DNA of 64,000 nt from Lingula anatina. Lineage: Eukaryota > Brachiopoda > Lingulata > Lingulida > Lingulidae. The stretch's first letter is position 1, and each line of letters begins with the position of its first letter. The stretch covers positions 312,022-376,021 of the forward strand of contig NW_019775225.1 in assembly GCF_001039355.2 (NCBI RefSeq), read 5' to 3'. Made by a program: the position numbers and the translations under genes. Below, piece by piece: positions 13,538-26,062 of the stretch. The notes under the pieces were generated by a model. It worked only from the letters and a program-made list of their open reading frames with translations, did not search any database and was not told the origin of the DNA.

Positions 13538-14518
13538 GTTCTGTACAATTACAGTTAACTGCACAACAATACCATTTCAACATGTTTTGTGTGGCGTGTC
13601 AATTATTATTTTTTTCTTTCAGAAACGACGTTCTAGGCACAGAGTTCCGCCCTTATCGCTGAAAAGTTCACCCCCAACTCTCACGGGTTCTCGCGTGTTT
13701 TCTAGATTCGTGTGACGTCAGCCTAGTTAAAGGGTATCTCGGATTATTCCCATATTGCTGTTGTCATATTTTCTACCATGTACTGTGCCAGCAACACTCG
13801 ACCCGAGTCTGATAGTCTGAAAACGCTTTGTTCCAAAGCCCCAAAAGACCATTTTAACTAAGACCCATGTCAGACTAGCTAGCTTTAGGAAGAAGACGTC
13901 TGGGTCACCTCTCAGTTCCACCCCACCCACCAGCTCATGCCACTGACATTTTGACCCCGGGGTGACAAGAGGGGTGGGTGCGTTTTCCGATGTTTTGGTT
14001 AACCCGTTGCTGGACGTGGACTCTTTGGCAATACTGCATGATGCCCTGGTATCGTAATCTCTGAACTTGCCTGCTATCTGTTTGTGTTTTGCTGACCCCA
14101 GGCTGCAAACATTTCTACTGGGACTTATTTATTTATCTATTTATTTATTGAGTATACGGGTACAGTGGTAATATATACTGTTGAGTACGTGTCTTGAAAC
14201 AACACAGCATGCTTTGAGATGCTGACTAGAGACAAGATGAAGAGTATATGATATGAGGAGACGACCAATAGTTTAATAGTTTACTTGGAGGACCTCAATG
14301 TCACCATGACCCCCCACCCCTACCCCACCCCCTCGTACCGAACTGTCTAAACAAATACATGGTGACACATTTAGTCTGTAATCAGAGCAAGTCTGTTTCT
14401 GTATTCTCGCAGAAATTATTTAGTACGTGACACATCAGCAGGTTTGTCACTCTTATATTCTTGGTTGAGCATTTTTTGTCTTCTGGTACAATGCAATCCA
14501 CTGCAGTGCAAGTCTAAG

Positions 14519-14729
14519 GGCGCATTCCCATAGATTTTAGATCGATCTATCCCCATGGGGAGTCTCACTAGATCACTGTCAGATAATCCGGCTTAAATGC
14601 CCGTCCCGCCTACTACAAGCTGTAAGCGGGTAATTAACTTTCGTGTCCGCCCAGCTGACAGCTATTTAGCGTGAACCCCCAAGGAGTTAGGTCGATCTAG
14701 TTTGGATCGATCTAATCTCTGGGAATGGG
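14519..14729. mobile_element. MITE family 1, copy 1
   Basis: The ends are inverted repeats: CATTCCCATAGATTTTAGAT on the left, with CCATTCCCAGAGATTAGATC on the complementary strand at the right. GTCTAAG flanks both sides (14512-14518 and 14730-14736). The same roughly 200-base sequence recurs at 46001-46200 inside a CLC intron. There is no coding capacity. Confidence 0.8.
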
Positions 14730-16543
14730 GTCTAAGAGTAGCTTACGCCTAAAAAAAATGGTCCTCCAGTTGTCGCTCCAATTTGTAGGAGGACCCCATC
14801 GTATCTCCACCAAATTCAAGTTAAGGTTACTAAAGTTCAAAACCCTTTTTATCATATGAAGAAAACTATGGGACGGCTCGCCCTATACAATGTGACAGAG
14901 GCAAAAGTTCACAGTACCCGCATACCGTCGACTGGGAGCAAGTGAATAGGGTGAAGGTGACGGCGTCTGGGACACCTTAGATCCCTGTCCCCGCTGTGAC
15001 TGAACCTTCACTTGTGCCACTGTCTTCACAGCAGACGCGCACCAGAGTTAACTAACTCAGGTTTTCATAAGCAATAATGACGACGAATTTGCAAGAAGGG
15101 TGATCTTTCTTTTGCTTTTGTATATTTTGACGTTTTATTGGTTATTTCTATCATTTATTCTTGTTAGATATAAGTCATTTTTATGTTTCTTTATTTATTT
15201 GCTGATCTAGCTGCATTAAAGTTGCTGCATTTTCTTTACATTTGCCAGAGGGATCGCAACATAAATTACGGAAATTAGTCAACTAAATGACCTATCCAGA
15301 AGACATACACAAGTAGGCCTACACGTGCATATGATACATTACAACATACTATTGACGGGCTCCGATCAAACAGACAGATAACATTTTTTAAGCAGAGTGC
15401 TATAAAAATATTTCCTTTCCCTTGTTTCACCAACTTCACTCCACATATGTGATATGGAAATCCTAAATTCAGCTTATTCTTTTATTCTAAAAGCAGGTAG
15501 CCGAATAAGCTGTCTGATAACCCCCCCCCCCCCCCAAATACAGGCCAGTTCCCCTGTCAGTGAAGCATCTTCAGTTGGATTCCAAACGCATACACAATCT
15601 GTCGAACCCCATGTTCCTGATATCGTGGGTATGAGATAACTGAGGCAGCGTTCAGCTCGGTTTTAACAAACAACATCTCCGTTTTTATACTTAAAAGGGG
15701 GGGGAATTAAGTGAAAATCCTTCTGTAACCATGTTTTCAATCAACACTTTGGTCAGTTCTGGGGATTAAGTCTGGGCTTACAATATTAACCAAGATTACG
15801 AATTCTCCGTCCACAGGAGTTAGTTATTAAACTTTTTGGTCAAGAACCCACTGAATGCCGCCTCATTCCTGTATCAAATATTGGACAACTAGTTTCAACA
15901 AGATAAAGAATGTATACATCAGCCTCCGTGTTATATGATAAACAATGAATCTACATATTTTCAATAAGATAATATTGGAAGCATTGTCCGACTTGAATAT
16001 CACCCTCTTTACCACTGTTTCTCAATTTAAACCACTTCAGATCTGAAAACCAAGCAAAGAACATCATAATCCACAAAACGAAAAAAACTATTTATTCAAA
16101 ACGATAAAGAAAAAACCGACAAAGACTGCATTCCTGCTGACTTCAGGGTCGTTGGTCGTATAGCCCCCTGTGTCACACTGGGACGCTCCAGCTACAATGT
16201 TAATTCCAGTTCGATACATTGTACCCCTGCCGCGCGGACCCCACCATCCTTGACGCTGACTGATCCTGCTGGCCTCGAGGGTTTGTCGATAATGGACCTT
16301 CTCGGGCAGTTATTGGAGCTCTCTTCCCGCCGCCCCGGGTCCCTCAGCCATCGAGGGCATATTCCGACCAGACAGTTACGCCGAACTCGCCCGCAGGGAC
16401 CGGGTCTCGAACCTTAAGTGTCTATTCATTCCGTCTATAAAGCCATACAGGCTAACAGCAGGTCACTTGGAAGGGTTTTTTCCATAATAAAGAGAACCTA
16501 CTCAGACTGATCAGGCTAGTCTGTGTTCAGAGTCCTCCATAAT

Positions 16544-16822
16544 GCCTAGATTACATTTGAAATTCGATGGTCGTAGGGTGCACGTATACTACCCGTACTA
16601 CCCTTTTCGTACGGCGTCTGAGCGGAGGTAAACGGTGGCCTTGCGAAATCGCACGGAATCGTAAGGATTTAAGGCCATGTAAAGTAGACATACTCGGAGT
16701 AGCCCGTAGCTCCTTACGATTTCCAAAAAAAAAAAAAAATAATAATAATAATAATAAATAAATTTTAAAAAAATAGTACGTGCAATTTCATCGCACGGCT
16801 CCCGTGTAAATGTAATCTAGGC
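16544..16822. mobile_element. Inverted-repeat element (MITE candidate)
   Basis: GCCTAGATTACATTT at 16544-16558 is repeated in inverted orientation at 16808-16822. The interior contains an A run followed by (TAA)n. No clear target-site duplication is visible, so the boundaries are those of the inverted repeat only. Confidence 0.55.
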
Positions 16823-19800
16823 TTTAGTATGTGTGGCTGTCGGGGAAAACTTGTTATGTACTTCTTTCTCAAGCAGTGATTGGGGGGGCTCTATATTATT
16901 TCAATACATTTTTGGGTATCAGGGGGCCCGCATTTACAGAGACTTGCCTCCCCATTATCTTCTGACACGAAAAGGCGAAAATAGGTTTTATGTAACGGTT
17001 TAACAGTTGAACTGTTATTTATGATGCCAAATGCGTGCAAAAAGTTCAGTTTATTCCAACAAAATAATGTGAACATATGTATATCGCCCTTGTCTTATAA
17101 CAACTACTGTGTTTCTACCGAACTGGTGAATGCTTTTTAAATTGAGATCAAATTTTAAATTATATTGCCAAACTAAACGCTGTCACTGTTTGAGTAAGAA
17201 ACGTTAAAATCAAGTTTTTATTAAAAGACAACAATTCAAAAGTCATCCATATTGGTCAAACAGACAAGTCTAACAATGTAGCAATCATATAACATTACAA
17301 TACAAGGCCATAAGATGTATTCACCAGAACATAAATCAATTGAATTGAAATTGTTCGTGACTGTGGTGTCACTGTGCTTAACCTGTTACCACAAGGAAAA
17401 AGCACACGGTTAGTAAGGATGAAGACGAGTTGCGAGAGAAACAACGAGCGCAGCCCATATTTATCATTTTCACACAACATTTCCCACCACGGGCCGTGTG
17501 AACTCCAAACAGTAGGTAAGTTAAGGAGGAGATCACAAACGCCGCCTGCTTTCAGCAGCTGTCACAGGTAGCGTCCCCAACAGGTGTCAGAGACGAGGAC
17601 AGCGTCCCCTCCACCGCGACACGAACGCTCTGCATTACTGCCCAGGTAACAGCGGACCCACTAGAACCGCGTAGTTGGAATGTGACTTTGTCAAAAAATG
17701 GCGATGAGACTTTGAAATAAAATGGCAATGAGACGGGAACCCCTTAAACCCTGGTGTATATACTATAGGTCCAAGATATTGTCATAAAATGACTGTTCCT
17801 TCCTAATTTCTTTTTTTGGACAAAGAGATTTTTCCTTCAAATAGCTGACTACCACTCTTTGGTCACAAGGCCCGCTTGTAGTCTGTTACAAAATTATTGT
17901 ATCGTAATTGTATTGTAATTATTATTTCCTTTATTTTTGTGTACTACTTTAGAGGCCCCTGACATCAGAGAGTCGCTGACTACTGTCTTTGTAATTTGGT
18001 GAATGGATAGAGCATTATCTGAGACCTCTGGCGAATAAATAAATAAATAAATAATAGACTGATCTAGTCTTTTATCCACAGTAATTGCCCAGAATGGATT
18101 TGGACATTTCGTGTAATCTAGGTAACATAATTTTGGACAACATCTTTGACTTGCTAAAAATATTCAATTTCACACAAAGTTCTCCTTTATTCTGTAAGAA
18201 ATAGGGGGGCTACCATTGATTCCACTTCACATTAAAGGTAAATAAGTAAAAACTTCAGCCCATAACATCAGGAATTTTCCGTCAGTTTTCTACAGAACAG
18301 CGTCATTCCGAATTGGCCCTTCATTCAACTGCAGCACGGGTAGCTATTTAAAGTAGGCACCAACATACCACAACACTGCACTACGCAGAAATTGCAGACA
18401 TAAATCACGCTTAATTCATTCCGTCCGAAGCAGGGCCATTAAACCAACGACACACTAAAGCCTCACTTAGTATCCATTTTGTTCAGCTGACCTGGAGTCC
18501 AGTGCTTTTCTCCTTCACGGAGCAATCATAACCCATTCTGCAAACAAGCTGACCGCTGTCCCTCCAGTTGCATAAGTTGAAAGCAAATCTCTCACCGGCA
18601 AATCAACGACAAATCTCTCACCGGTTATAAACTGAGTGATGACCTCTGTGTACGTGATTTTTTTCGGAGGTGGGGTGAGTCGGGGGAATAGGATACAGAG
18701 ACATGGGGGGGGGGGGGAGGGAGGGGTGGAGGTTGGCAAGCATTAGACTATATTATGTAAGGACCTGGCTGAGCCGCCAATAGCTATCATTTATACATTC
18801 CTAGGGTAAACAGCCATAGGAAATCATAGCTTGTAAACCGAGGGACTTCATTATTCAGGCAATTGATCTACCAGTAGCACCATATTGGCCAGCTAAGCTA
18901 GTGGCAAATGTTCGAGGTTTACCTAACGTTTGGCGCGGTTGATCCAGTTACTGATCACCAGAATAACCGCAGGCGTGGGAAAATTCTGAAACTTATTTAA
19001 ATCTTCAGCGCGTTCTCATTGTTCGTGATTATTATACAGGGGACTGATAAGTTTAAGTACAGTGGAATAGTCGCGGCGTTGTTATCACTTTACTCTATCT
19101 TTCACGACAAGATCTTTTCTTCAGTGTGAAGTTCAACCGCCTTGGGTCCCCACTTACTTTGTAAACACACTATTTATACCGTTATACTTGGTCTCATAAT
19201 GTCATCCTTCTATTCTACACCTCGTATGTATTACATCTTGTTACAATAATATACTAGTCGTACCAATGAAGATAATAAACGCAATCTTTCGATAGCCTTA
19301 GCGAAAGAAACACAGTCCATGACGAATTTCCAGTAATCTTGTTCTGCGAGCACTAAGTAAATGTAAATAACTAATGGCGTCCCAAGGGGGCTAGAGATCC
19401 TTGCAAATCTCCCAGTTCTGCTCCATCTCTAGGTGCAAGATAACCGTTAAATGAAATGATTTCACTTAACCCAAGAAGTCCCGGACTAGTGGTAACAAAC
19501 CCAACCGGTTTCCCGGCGGCTAAAACTGGTTAATTCTGTGTCTTTGTTGATATATGGTTTCACATGTCATACAGAAATAATAGTGGAATATTTGTGTCCG
19601 TTTATAGTAACTTGTATTGGTGTAAAATCGATACTAAACGCGACAGAAACAAATTGAACTACAACAAAATTGATATTCAATACGCGAATATATTCATCTT
19701 CCCTACCCGACAGTGAAATAAATGAATTTATAATGACAGTTTCGGTTACTTAAGCCTATATACTAGAAACACATCTGACTATATTCTTAACAGTATTTAT

Positions 19801-22109
19801 TGCAGATTATCGCATCATTTAAGGCAAATGGTCTTTGAAAAATAATCACAGCATAACAGTATTCAAGTATTAAACATCTGTTAAATTTGTGTTAAGCAGC
19901 ATTAACAATTGTGATATATTTGTGACGAACACTATCATTAACGAGAAACATAATGCACTAGTTTTTGTAGGTCATTGCACAAAATGGTTGAACCTTCACT
20001 GCACTGCGTACCACTATATTGCATTTTAATTAAATTGCGTATTTGAAAATTTTGCACAACATTCGCTGGCTCTCACCGCTGACTTTCGGACATGCACCCT
20101 CTCTTCCCAGGAGTCGTCTGCTATTGCCATTGTTTCGAATTTCCATTAAAAGAGTTCTACATGCAGTGTTCGGCGTTCGTTGCAAATTCTTTGTCGTCTG
20201 TCGACACTCTAATAAAATTCCAGCAAAGTCAAATCTGCCAGCGGAATCATTTCTCACCCACTATCCGTCATCTTTGAATCCTGTCGTCTGTTCACGTCGT
20301 CCGCTACGGTAGCTGGCTGGGCGGGCGGTTTTCACCAAATCCAGCAACTTAATAAGCCGGTTTAGGACATAAAACGCGCCAAAGTTCACGACTCATCATC
20401 TGTTCCAAGTTTCTATCAAACTGACATCTTTAGCCGCAGCACATTAGCCCGCTATCCACCGGTGCGTGACAGTGCGGCAATTTGGACAATTATCACTTTT
20501 TAATTGCCCTGTTATTGCAGTCGGAACATGAACTCTGTCCCCGGCTCCCCATAGTTAAAATTTAACCAGGATTGAGAGAAAGATACGCAGATTGGACCTT
20601 CTTCATATCTCAAGTCAATAAAACCGATAATACTGCCGACATTTCAAGGAGTGAGGGAAGTTTATTAAACAGCTCCCCTGGCCTGGATGAGACGCTAAAA
20701 ATGCTGCTGAAAGAGACTAGTCACAGTTCAGCGCCATTCTAATCCACAGGCAAAGAGAGACGACGCAGCAGCCTGGGGAGGGGTGTGGAAATCCCAAAAT
20801 TATTATCAATATCACATTATTCCAATCACTGAGGTAAACGGTCGAACTTTACGGGTGGCCATAAAAAGAGCTTGAGGTCCGAGATGGCGATAAAAAAACG
20901 ACGCTGTTCTTTTTTTCCATTCTTCTATCCGAAACCGGCCCAATATATCCAGTTTACAGCGTAGTAACAACCACAAGCGCTGTAGACGTTGGCTGTGCGG
21001 CCTCTCCAGTCGGACTCTAAATCTCTCCTCACACTGAGAGGCAGTCCCGTAGTAATACTAAGCCTCGGAAAAATACTGACGTGCAGCACAAGTACAAAAA
21101 TAAACTTTGGATATCGCTATTTTCATCACGTGGTGACGTATTGTAAACAGCCGTGGTGGCCCATTGCGTGGTCTTTAAACTCTGTACACAATATTTACAC
21201 TATAGTCTATACATATATATATATATAGCATTATATAATACAACATATTAATAAATTTCAAAGTGATCAATTATTTAAATGAACTTCCCATTCCTATCTG
21301 TCAACGATCACAGTAAGCCGAAAAACTCAATTAAACAATTAAAATCTCTGAAGACTTCCAACAAGTGAACGGAGGTAGCTTAAACGTGGACAGAAATCGC
21401 TCTAATGCCCGGTCGGTTCGCGACAGGTGCTCCGGCTGAGCTGTGGGAAGAACTGGGACACCCTTTCTCTGGTAAATTCAGTCCGTATTAAGTGTGCTTT
21501 AATATTGTACAGTTTATATGGCGTGGCCGTGTGTGCAGCTGGCGGTATTGAGCAGAGGGCCTATACGGCTGACAACTAGGCTGTGCCCGTATTTCATATT
21601 GCGCGGTGGCAATAGATTCGATTTATAACAGTAAAACAACTTATGAATGACTCCAGACATTGAATGAAGTGTTACGATGAGAATAAGAAACAAAGGCGAA
21701 CAAGAAGTCTTTCTGTAAATTGTGAACATGATCCTCTACAGTGGAGTTACGCATCGCTGGGTGCTGTTTCACGATTGCGGGGCTAGAACTTAAGTTCTTA
21801 TGACTTCTGCTATGAACTGTAAGTGTTATTTAGTCTGCGCAGCTAATTCTACACGACCTCGCACGTACGATAACCCAGACCCGCATCCTCCACTGTTCAC
21901 ACGCTATCAATCCACAGAAATGGTGCACTTGTTTCTGCAGCCCAGATTCGGAGGATTTTTCTCAATGGGCCCTCTCTGCAGCACGTGTGTACCACACCTG
22001 CGGAAGCAGCAGCAGCCGAGGCGAGTTCTCATCTATTCAATATGAACCTGGTCTGTTTGCTCGCGACCGATCTCGCGGGGGTCAGGTTGTTATTTTAACT
22101 ATCCCATTG

Positions 22110-22433
22110 CTACCGTTTCTGTGCTCGCCGTGCGTTAATTAAGTAGACGACGATGTCCTGGTGACCCCCATAGCACGCTAAATGCAACGCACTCCAGCCG
22201 TCCTTATTCGCTAAATGCACGTCTGCACCGAATTTCACTAACAGTTTAACCACCTCGAAATTCCCATCCTGTATGCTTTGGTGCAGGGGCGTCTGACCGT
22301 CTTTGTCGTATGAGTTCACGTTTATTTTACCCTCTCTTTCTTGTAAAATTCTACGCAGTTCATGATGGTCGCCATTTTTTAAGGCTTCTTGAAAAACCTC
22401 CTGATAACCCGTAGTCCCCGCGGAGCAACTCAT
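22110..22433 (-). CDS. NRARP: Notch-regulated ankyrin repeat protein (NRARP), complete
   Basis: A single-exon gene of 107 residues; vertebrate NRARP is about 114. After a short N-terminal helix there are two ankyrin repeats, the first with DGQTPLHQSIQDGNFEVVKL (about residues 45-64) and the second with DGWSALHLACYGGHQDIV (about 78-95). The order FGADVHLANKDGWSALH matches the NRARP family closely. NRARP is a Notch target that binds the Notch intracellular domain-CSL complex, promotes its turnover and so limits Notch signalling; it also affects LEF1/Wnt output. The start at 22433 has a good context (AGACATGA) and no in-frame upstream extension. Three GTGGGAA sites for Su(H)/CSL lie within 700 bases upstream, as expected for a direct Notch target. 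Confidence 0.93.
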   Translation of the reverse strand: MSCSAGTTGYQEVFQEALKNGDHHELRRILQEREGKINVNSYDKDGQTPLHQSIQDGNFEVVKLLVKFGADVHLANKDGWSALHLACYGGHQDIVVYLINARRAQKR

Positions 22434-22615
22434 GTCTACAGCGTTCCCGGGACTCGCTCAACAAAATCCGCTACGACGCAAAAAGTATTCGTTCCACTTT
22501 TTCTCTGTAATCTGCGCTGGTAATTCTAAACGGCCGCTCTGTAGTTGGTGTGTAGCATCGGGTCGACCGTGTGATATACAGCTCTAACCCAATTCACAGC
22601 GAAGGGACAACGTTA

Positions 22616-22622
22616 TTCCCAC
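22616..22622 (-). promoter_or_regulatory. Candidate Su(H)/CSL site
   Basis: The minus strand reads TGTGGGAA, a match to the CSL consensus YGTGRGAA. It lies about 180 bases upstream of the NRARP start codon, probably in the 5' UTR or proximal promoter. Confidence 0.45.
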
Positions 22623-22859
22623 ACATTGAATGAATCCAGCTTCAGGCCCAGAGCACTGTTGTCGTTGGGATTTTTTATGGTCCTTTAAACTACCGAGCGC
22701 GCTCGCTGAGTATTAAAACTGCAATTGAACTCCGTCGTGTCTTTGCTCCTCTCTTCTCACTGACCTGGTCCAAGATTTATTAACTCCAAGGTTGAAAAGT
22801 TTACATGTGTAGACGTTTTTCTCCGACGGAACTTGGTTAAAATTCCTTCACTGTATCAA

Positions 22860-22866
22860 CTTTATA
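22860..22866 (-). promoter_or_regulatory. Candidate TATA box of NRARP
   Basis: TATAAAG on the minus strand, about 430 bases upstream of the start codon. Transcription would begin near 22830. Candidate CSL sites cluster immediately upstream of it. Confidence 0.4.
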
Positions 22867-22918
22867 ACTTTGAAACTGTCTAGAATATCTGAATTGCACT
22901 TGTAACCTTGCAGCTTGG

Positions 22919-22925
22919 TTCCCAC
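22919..22925 (-). promoter_or_regulatory. Candidate Su(H)/CSL site
   Basis: The minus strand reads TGTGGGAA, 53 bases upstream of the candidate TATA box: a typical position for a Notch-responsive promoter site. Confidence 0.5.
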
Positions 22926-23069
22926 AGTCCCCAAATAGCTCAGTATTTTGGTCTACGCCGTGTAATGTCCGTCCAACTGCGGAATATTTAGGACAAGTTG
23001 CTCTATTCCACGGCTGGCCGCTGCTGCACAAATTTACCCTGGTTTAGAATGACAATGCTCTCGATGCGG

Positions 23070-23142
23070 TTTCTCACCCGCTGCCCTCCATGCACCAATC
23101 CCCAGCGTGGGAAATATTTAGCCACGCCCCCTGCACCACGTG
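23070..23142. promoter_or_regulatory. Paired CSL-like sites with GC box and E-box
   Basis: TTTCTCAC (complement of GTGAGAAA, 23070-23077) and CGTGGGAAA (23106-23114) lie about 30 bases apart in opposite orientation. They are followed by CCACGCCCC (KLF/Sp type, 23122-23130) and CACGTG (23137-23142, bHLH/HES type). The pair is oriented outward, unlike the inward-facing 'SPS' pairs of HES genes, so cooperative dimer binding is not implied. Confidence 0.4.
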
Positions 23143-25937
23143 ACTCCGCAAATAAGGTTATCCAATTACAGGTCGCGGCACACAGCGACGTCAACTCAAC
23201 CGCTGACCACAAATTAGTAAGAGAAAGATACTGTTATCAGATCAAGATGTTAGCTGGGAAAGTAGACTGAAGAATGAAAGGAAAAAAATCAGTTTTCTTG
23301 TACGGCGTGGCATTTTTGGGCAACTCTCTTGATAATCTGCAATGAAAAATAATGATACTTATCCGAAAGTAGTTTAAGCCTATTCCGACTTGTCGTTTTG
23401 ACTAATCAAATACCCAAGTGACTATGTCCTTTGAAAGATCCCCGCTGGATCAGTCCTGTTTGCACAAACCAAGTATTTATTTCTCTCCGATTGTGTTATT
23501 TATACCTGCACGTTGTATCAATATTTCGCCCCTTTCCTTTTTACGTTCGCACACTAGTCATCAAATATGTGTCTTCTCACACATTTCATTCAAATTATAA
23601 CATCTGTCCGAGATAACAGAGTTATCTGTTCATCAAAATTACTATCACCTACTGCGCCCTGCTGAGGGCCGACTGATCGCGTTAAAGGCTGATCAAATAA
23701 TAGATAAAACAAACCTTATTTAGCCTATCCTAAAAGTAAACAAATAACTGAGAAGCCTATGAACAGCACAAATAATGCTTCTACGAGAACGGGCCATAGG
23801 AAATCGACTACACTCATTGAAAAAGAATTGGAGGTACAGTAGTTAGAGGATGACGTCATCTAGTTTTCCGCCTGAGACCACTTGTTGAGACGATAAGCTG
23901 CGCATACCAGAGCGTGGGAATCCACAACACGAGACATGTGAGAAACGCTACAAAGAAATTGAATAAAACTCTTAGCATTTCAGACTTCAATAAATTTCTC
24001 GTTGGATTACTTCCTATGTGGCTCTTTCCTGTGTGAAACAACGCAGGTTAATCCGAGGTACGGTATTTTTGGAAAAAGACCTATTCACTTTTTTGGGGGA
24101 AGGGGTTAGTTTGAGTAAGTGTATACACAATATGTGATTTGTCGAGGGTAATAGAACCGTTGATTGATGTGTGAACGCGGAGTTGGCGGAATCGACCAGC
24201 CGCACATATGAAAGGGGACTATTTAAATAATTTGTTAGGTGTCGACTTCGGTTGACATGTCCTGAAGACTGTGACTGCTCGTGACGGACAAAGACAGAGA
24301 GGCCCCCCTGCGAGGGTGTTTGGAGTTTGGAGGTGAGACGACACCTTGATGACCTCCATATAGCTGTAACAGATCACAGTGCCGACTGCAGACTGTGAAG
24401 CTTACGATGGCTGCCATAAATCACAAGACGAGTAAAAACTCAAATTTATCAGATAATGGGACGAAGCACTAAGTACAGTGCAACTGTGTGGGCCGCATAG
24501 CCGGTTGCAATCGCTGTAATGTCTTCATTACTGTCGTGCAGGTCTTGGTTGAGCTGTAGAAATTTGTGAATGACTGTCTATTAGCGTGAGTAGTTGCCAT
24601 TTATATTCGTTACTACTCTTATCATAAACGTATTGTACTCTACATGATCTGCGATGACGTCTGTACGGAGATGATATGCACGCTTAGTCCCTGTACTCTA
24701 TGATAAATAAACGCACTGACACGAATACTATACTCACGAATGCTATACTCTTCTTGAATCCAAGGCAACTTATTATTATTTTTTTTTAATTTTCGGGTCC
24801 GTTTTTCAACTCCCGAACGAGAGAGAGAGAGAGAGAGCGATTTGCTCCGTGCCTATCACGTGCCCACGTGCACAGACCTCGTGCACGAGAAAGTCGGTAT
24901 CAATGCAAACAATTATCAGTTGGAATGTTGTTATGTGGCCCAGAACTTATACAAAACGTATGTCCTTCTCCACAAATACCGTAAAAATGACTTCAAGTAA
25001 TGTTCCAATCCTCAGCGGAAAACACAGAGCTTCGCTAGGTTGTGGAAAGTATTAGACAACAAACTTCAGTTTGGCGATGGCCCAGTTCAAACCTTTCATT
25101 ATATCAGTGCTCTGGTGAATAAAGTGAATAGCGCTGTTTCTTCGGCTCCAGCATGTGATATTTATTAACTTCACCATTCAGTAAAAAGATTGCAACCACA
25201 TGTAACATTCAGCATACAGACACGAAAAATTCCCAAAAGCAAAAACAAAAAAAGAAAACCATTCACAAATCTGAAAAGATCAACAAGTTGGCCCATATAT
25301 TGCGTGTGACATCTTCTTATGTAACTCTATAATATATTTTAGGATCATTGCTTTACTAAGGCAGCGGAGGTTTGTAAATCAACAGACAATTTTTTAAGAC
25401 CTGTTAGCTTTTTCTCGCAGTTCGTAGCAATTCTTTGTAAGGTTGACTTGCTCCAAGTTTCCTGTAACGTTGTTCTGTTTTTCATTGAAGGAATGTTCTG
25501 AAGTTATCCCTGCATTGAAGGAGAGGAAATGGAGTTAACTGATTCACGCAGAGGCCGTTCTCCAGCTCGGCTCGATGCCAAATCAACAAACGCAGCCACT
25601 TTGAACGATAGATCCACGACTTATGAATGCGTTAGTTGAGACGAATTGTCCAGTGCGATAATTGAGCACCTTAGGTGAATTATGGCAACGCGGCTTGCGC
25701 CGAGGGTGCTCACGGATAGGGGCCTATCTGTATCTCCATTTACTTCTACATACATAAGAATATAATACTTTGAAATGACATTGTTTTAAAAAAGATAAAA
25801 TCCACAAACTAAGAACAAGATAGACTTCAATCTACAATTATTAAGTTTTTGCTAGAGCTACAGCCAGAAAATATAAAATAATAATAATAAAACAAAAAAG
25901 TCAGTCACTGACAGACTGTGAAAGACAGTTGAAAATA
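23143..25937. other. No gene seen: intergenic DNA between NRARP and the repeat-protein gene
   Basis: Divergent spacer of 2.8 kb with a short (GA)n tract at 24820-24838. Short open frames on both strands lack recognisable similarity or splice context. Confidence 0.6.
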
Positions 25938-26062
25938 TGACGTCTATTACGTGGCCGCGGCACGCGCTGCGCTGGCGACGTTAACTGACGTCATGAGCGT
26001 TACCCAGAATCATTGTGTACTGGACGTCGCCATTACAGTTTACATTTTGTAAGGAGCTAAGG
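25938..26062 (+). promoter_or_regulatory. Likely core promoter and 5' UTR of the repeat-protein gene
   Basis: A full CRE palindrome TGACGTCA lies at 25986-25993 and a half-match TGACGTC at 25938-25944. CGCCATTA near 26029 resembles an initiator-associated YY1 motif. The block is unusually GC-rich for its surroundings (GTGGCCGCGGCACGCG). No TATA box is evident. The start codon of the gene follows at 26063. Confidence 0.45.

Larger units (their letters stand above)
9611..22109. other. No protein gene seen; 12.5 kb of intergenic DNA
   Basis: I found no splice-flanked conserved frame here. What can be seen: a (GA)n tract at 13419-13537, inverted-repeat elements at 14519-14729 and 16544-16822, a C15 run at 15521-15535, a (TAA)n tract near 16738-16757, a G-rich run near 18704-18722 and a TA repeat near 21209-21227. 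The last 1.5 kb before 22110 probably contains the NRARP 3' UTR. Minus-strand poly(A)-like signals there are ATTAAA at 21498-21503 and AATAAA at 20661-20666. Confidence 0.6.

Noticed and set aside
13296-13662. Arg/Glu-rich and Ser/Leu-rich frames near 13.4 kb
   Set aside because: They are translations of a (GA)n microsatellite.
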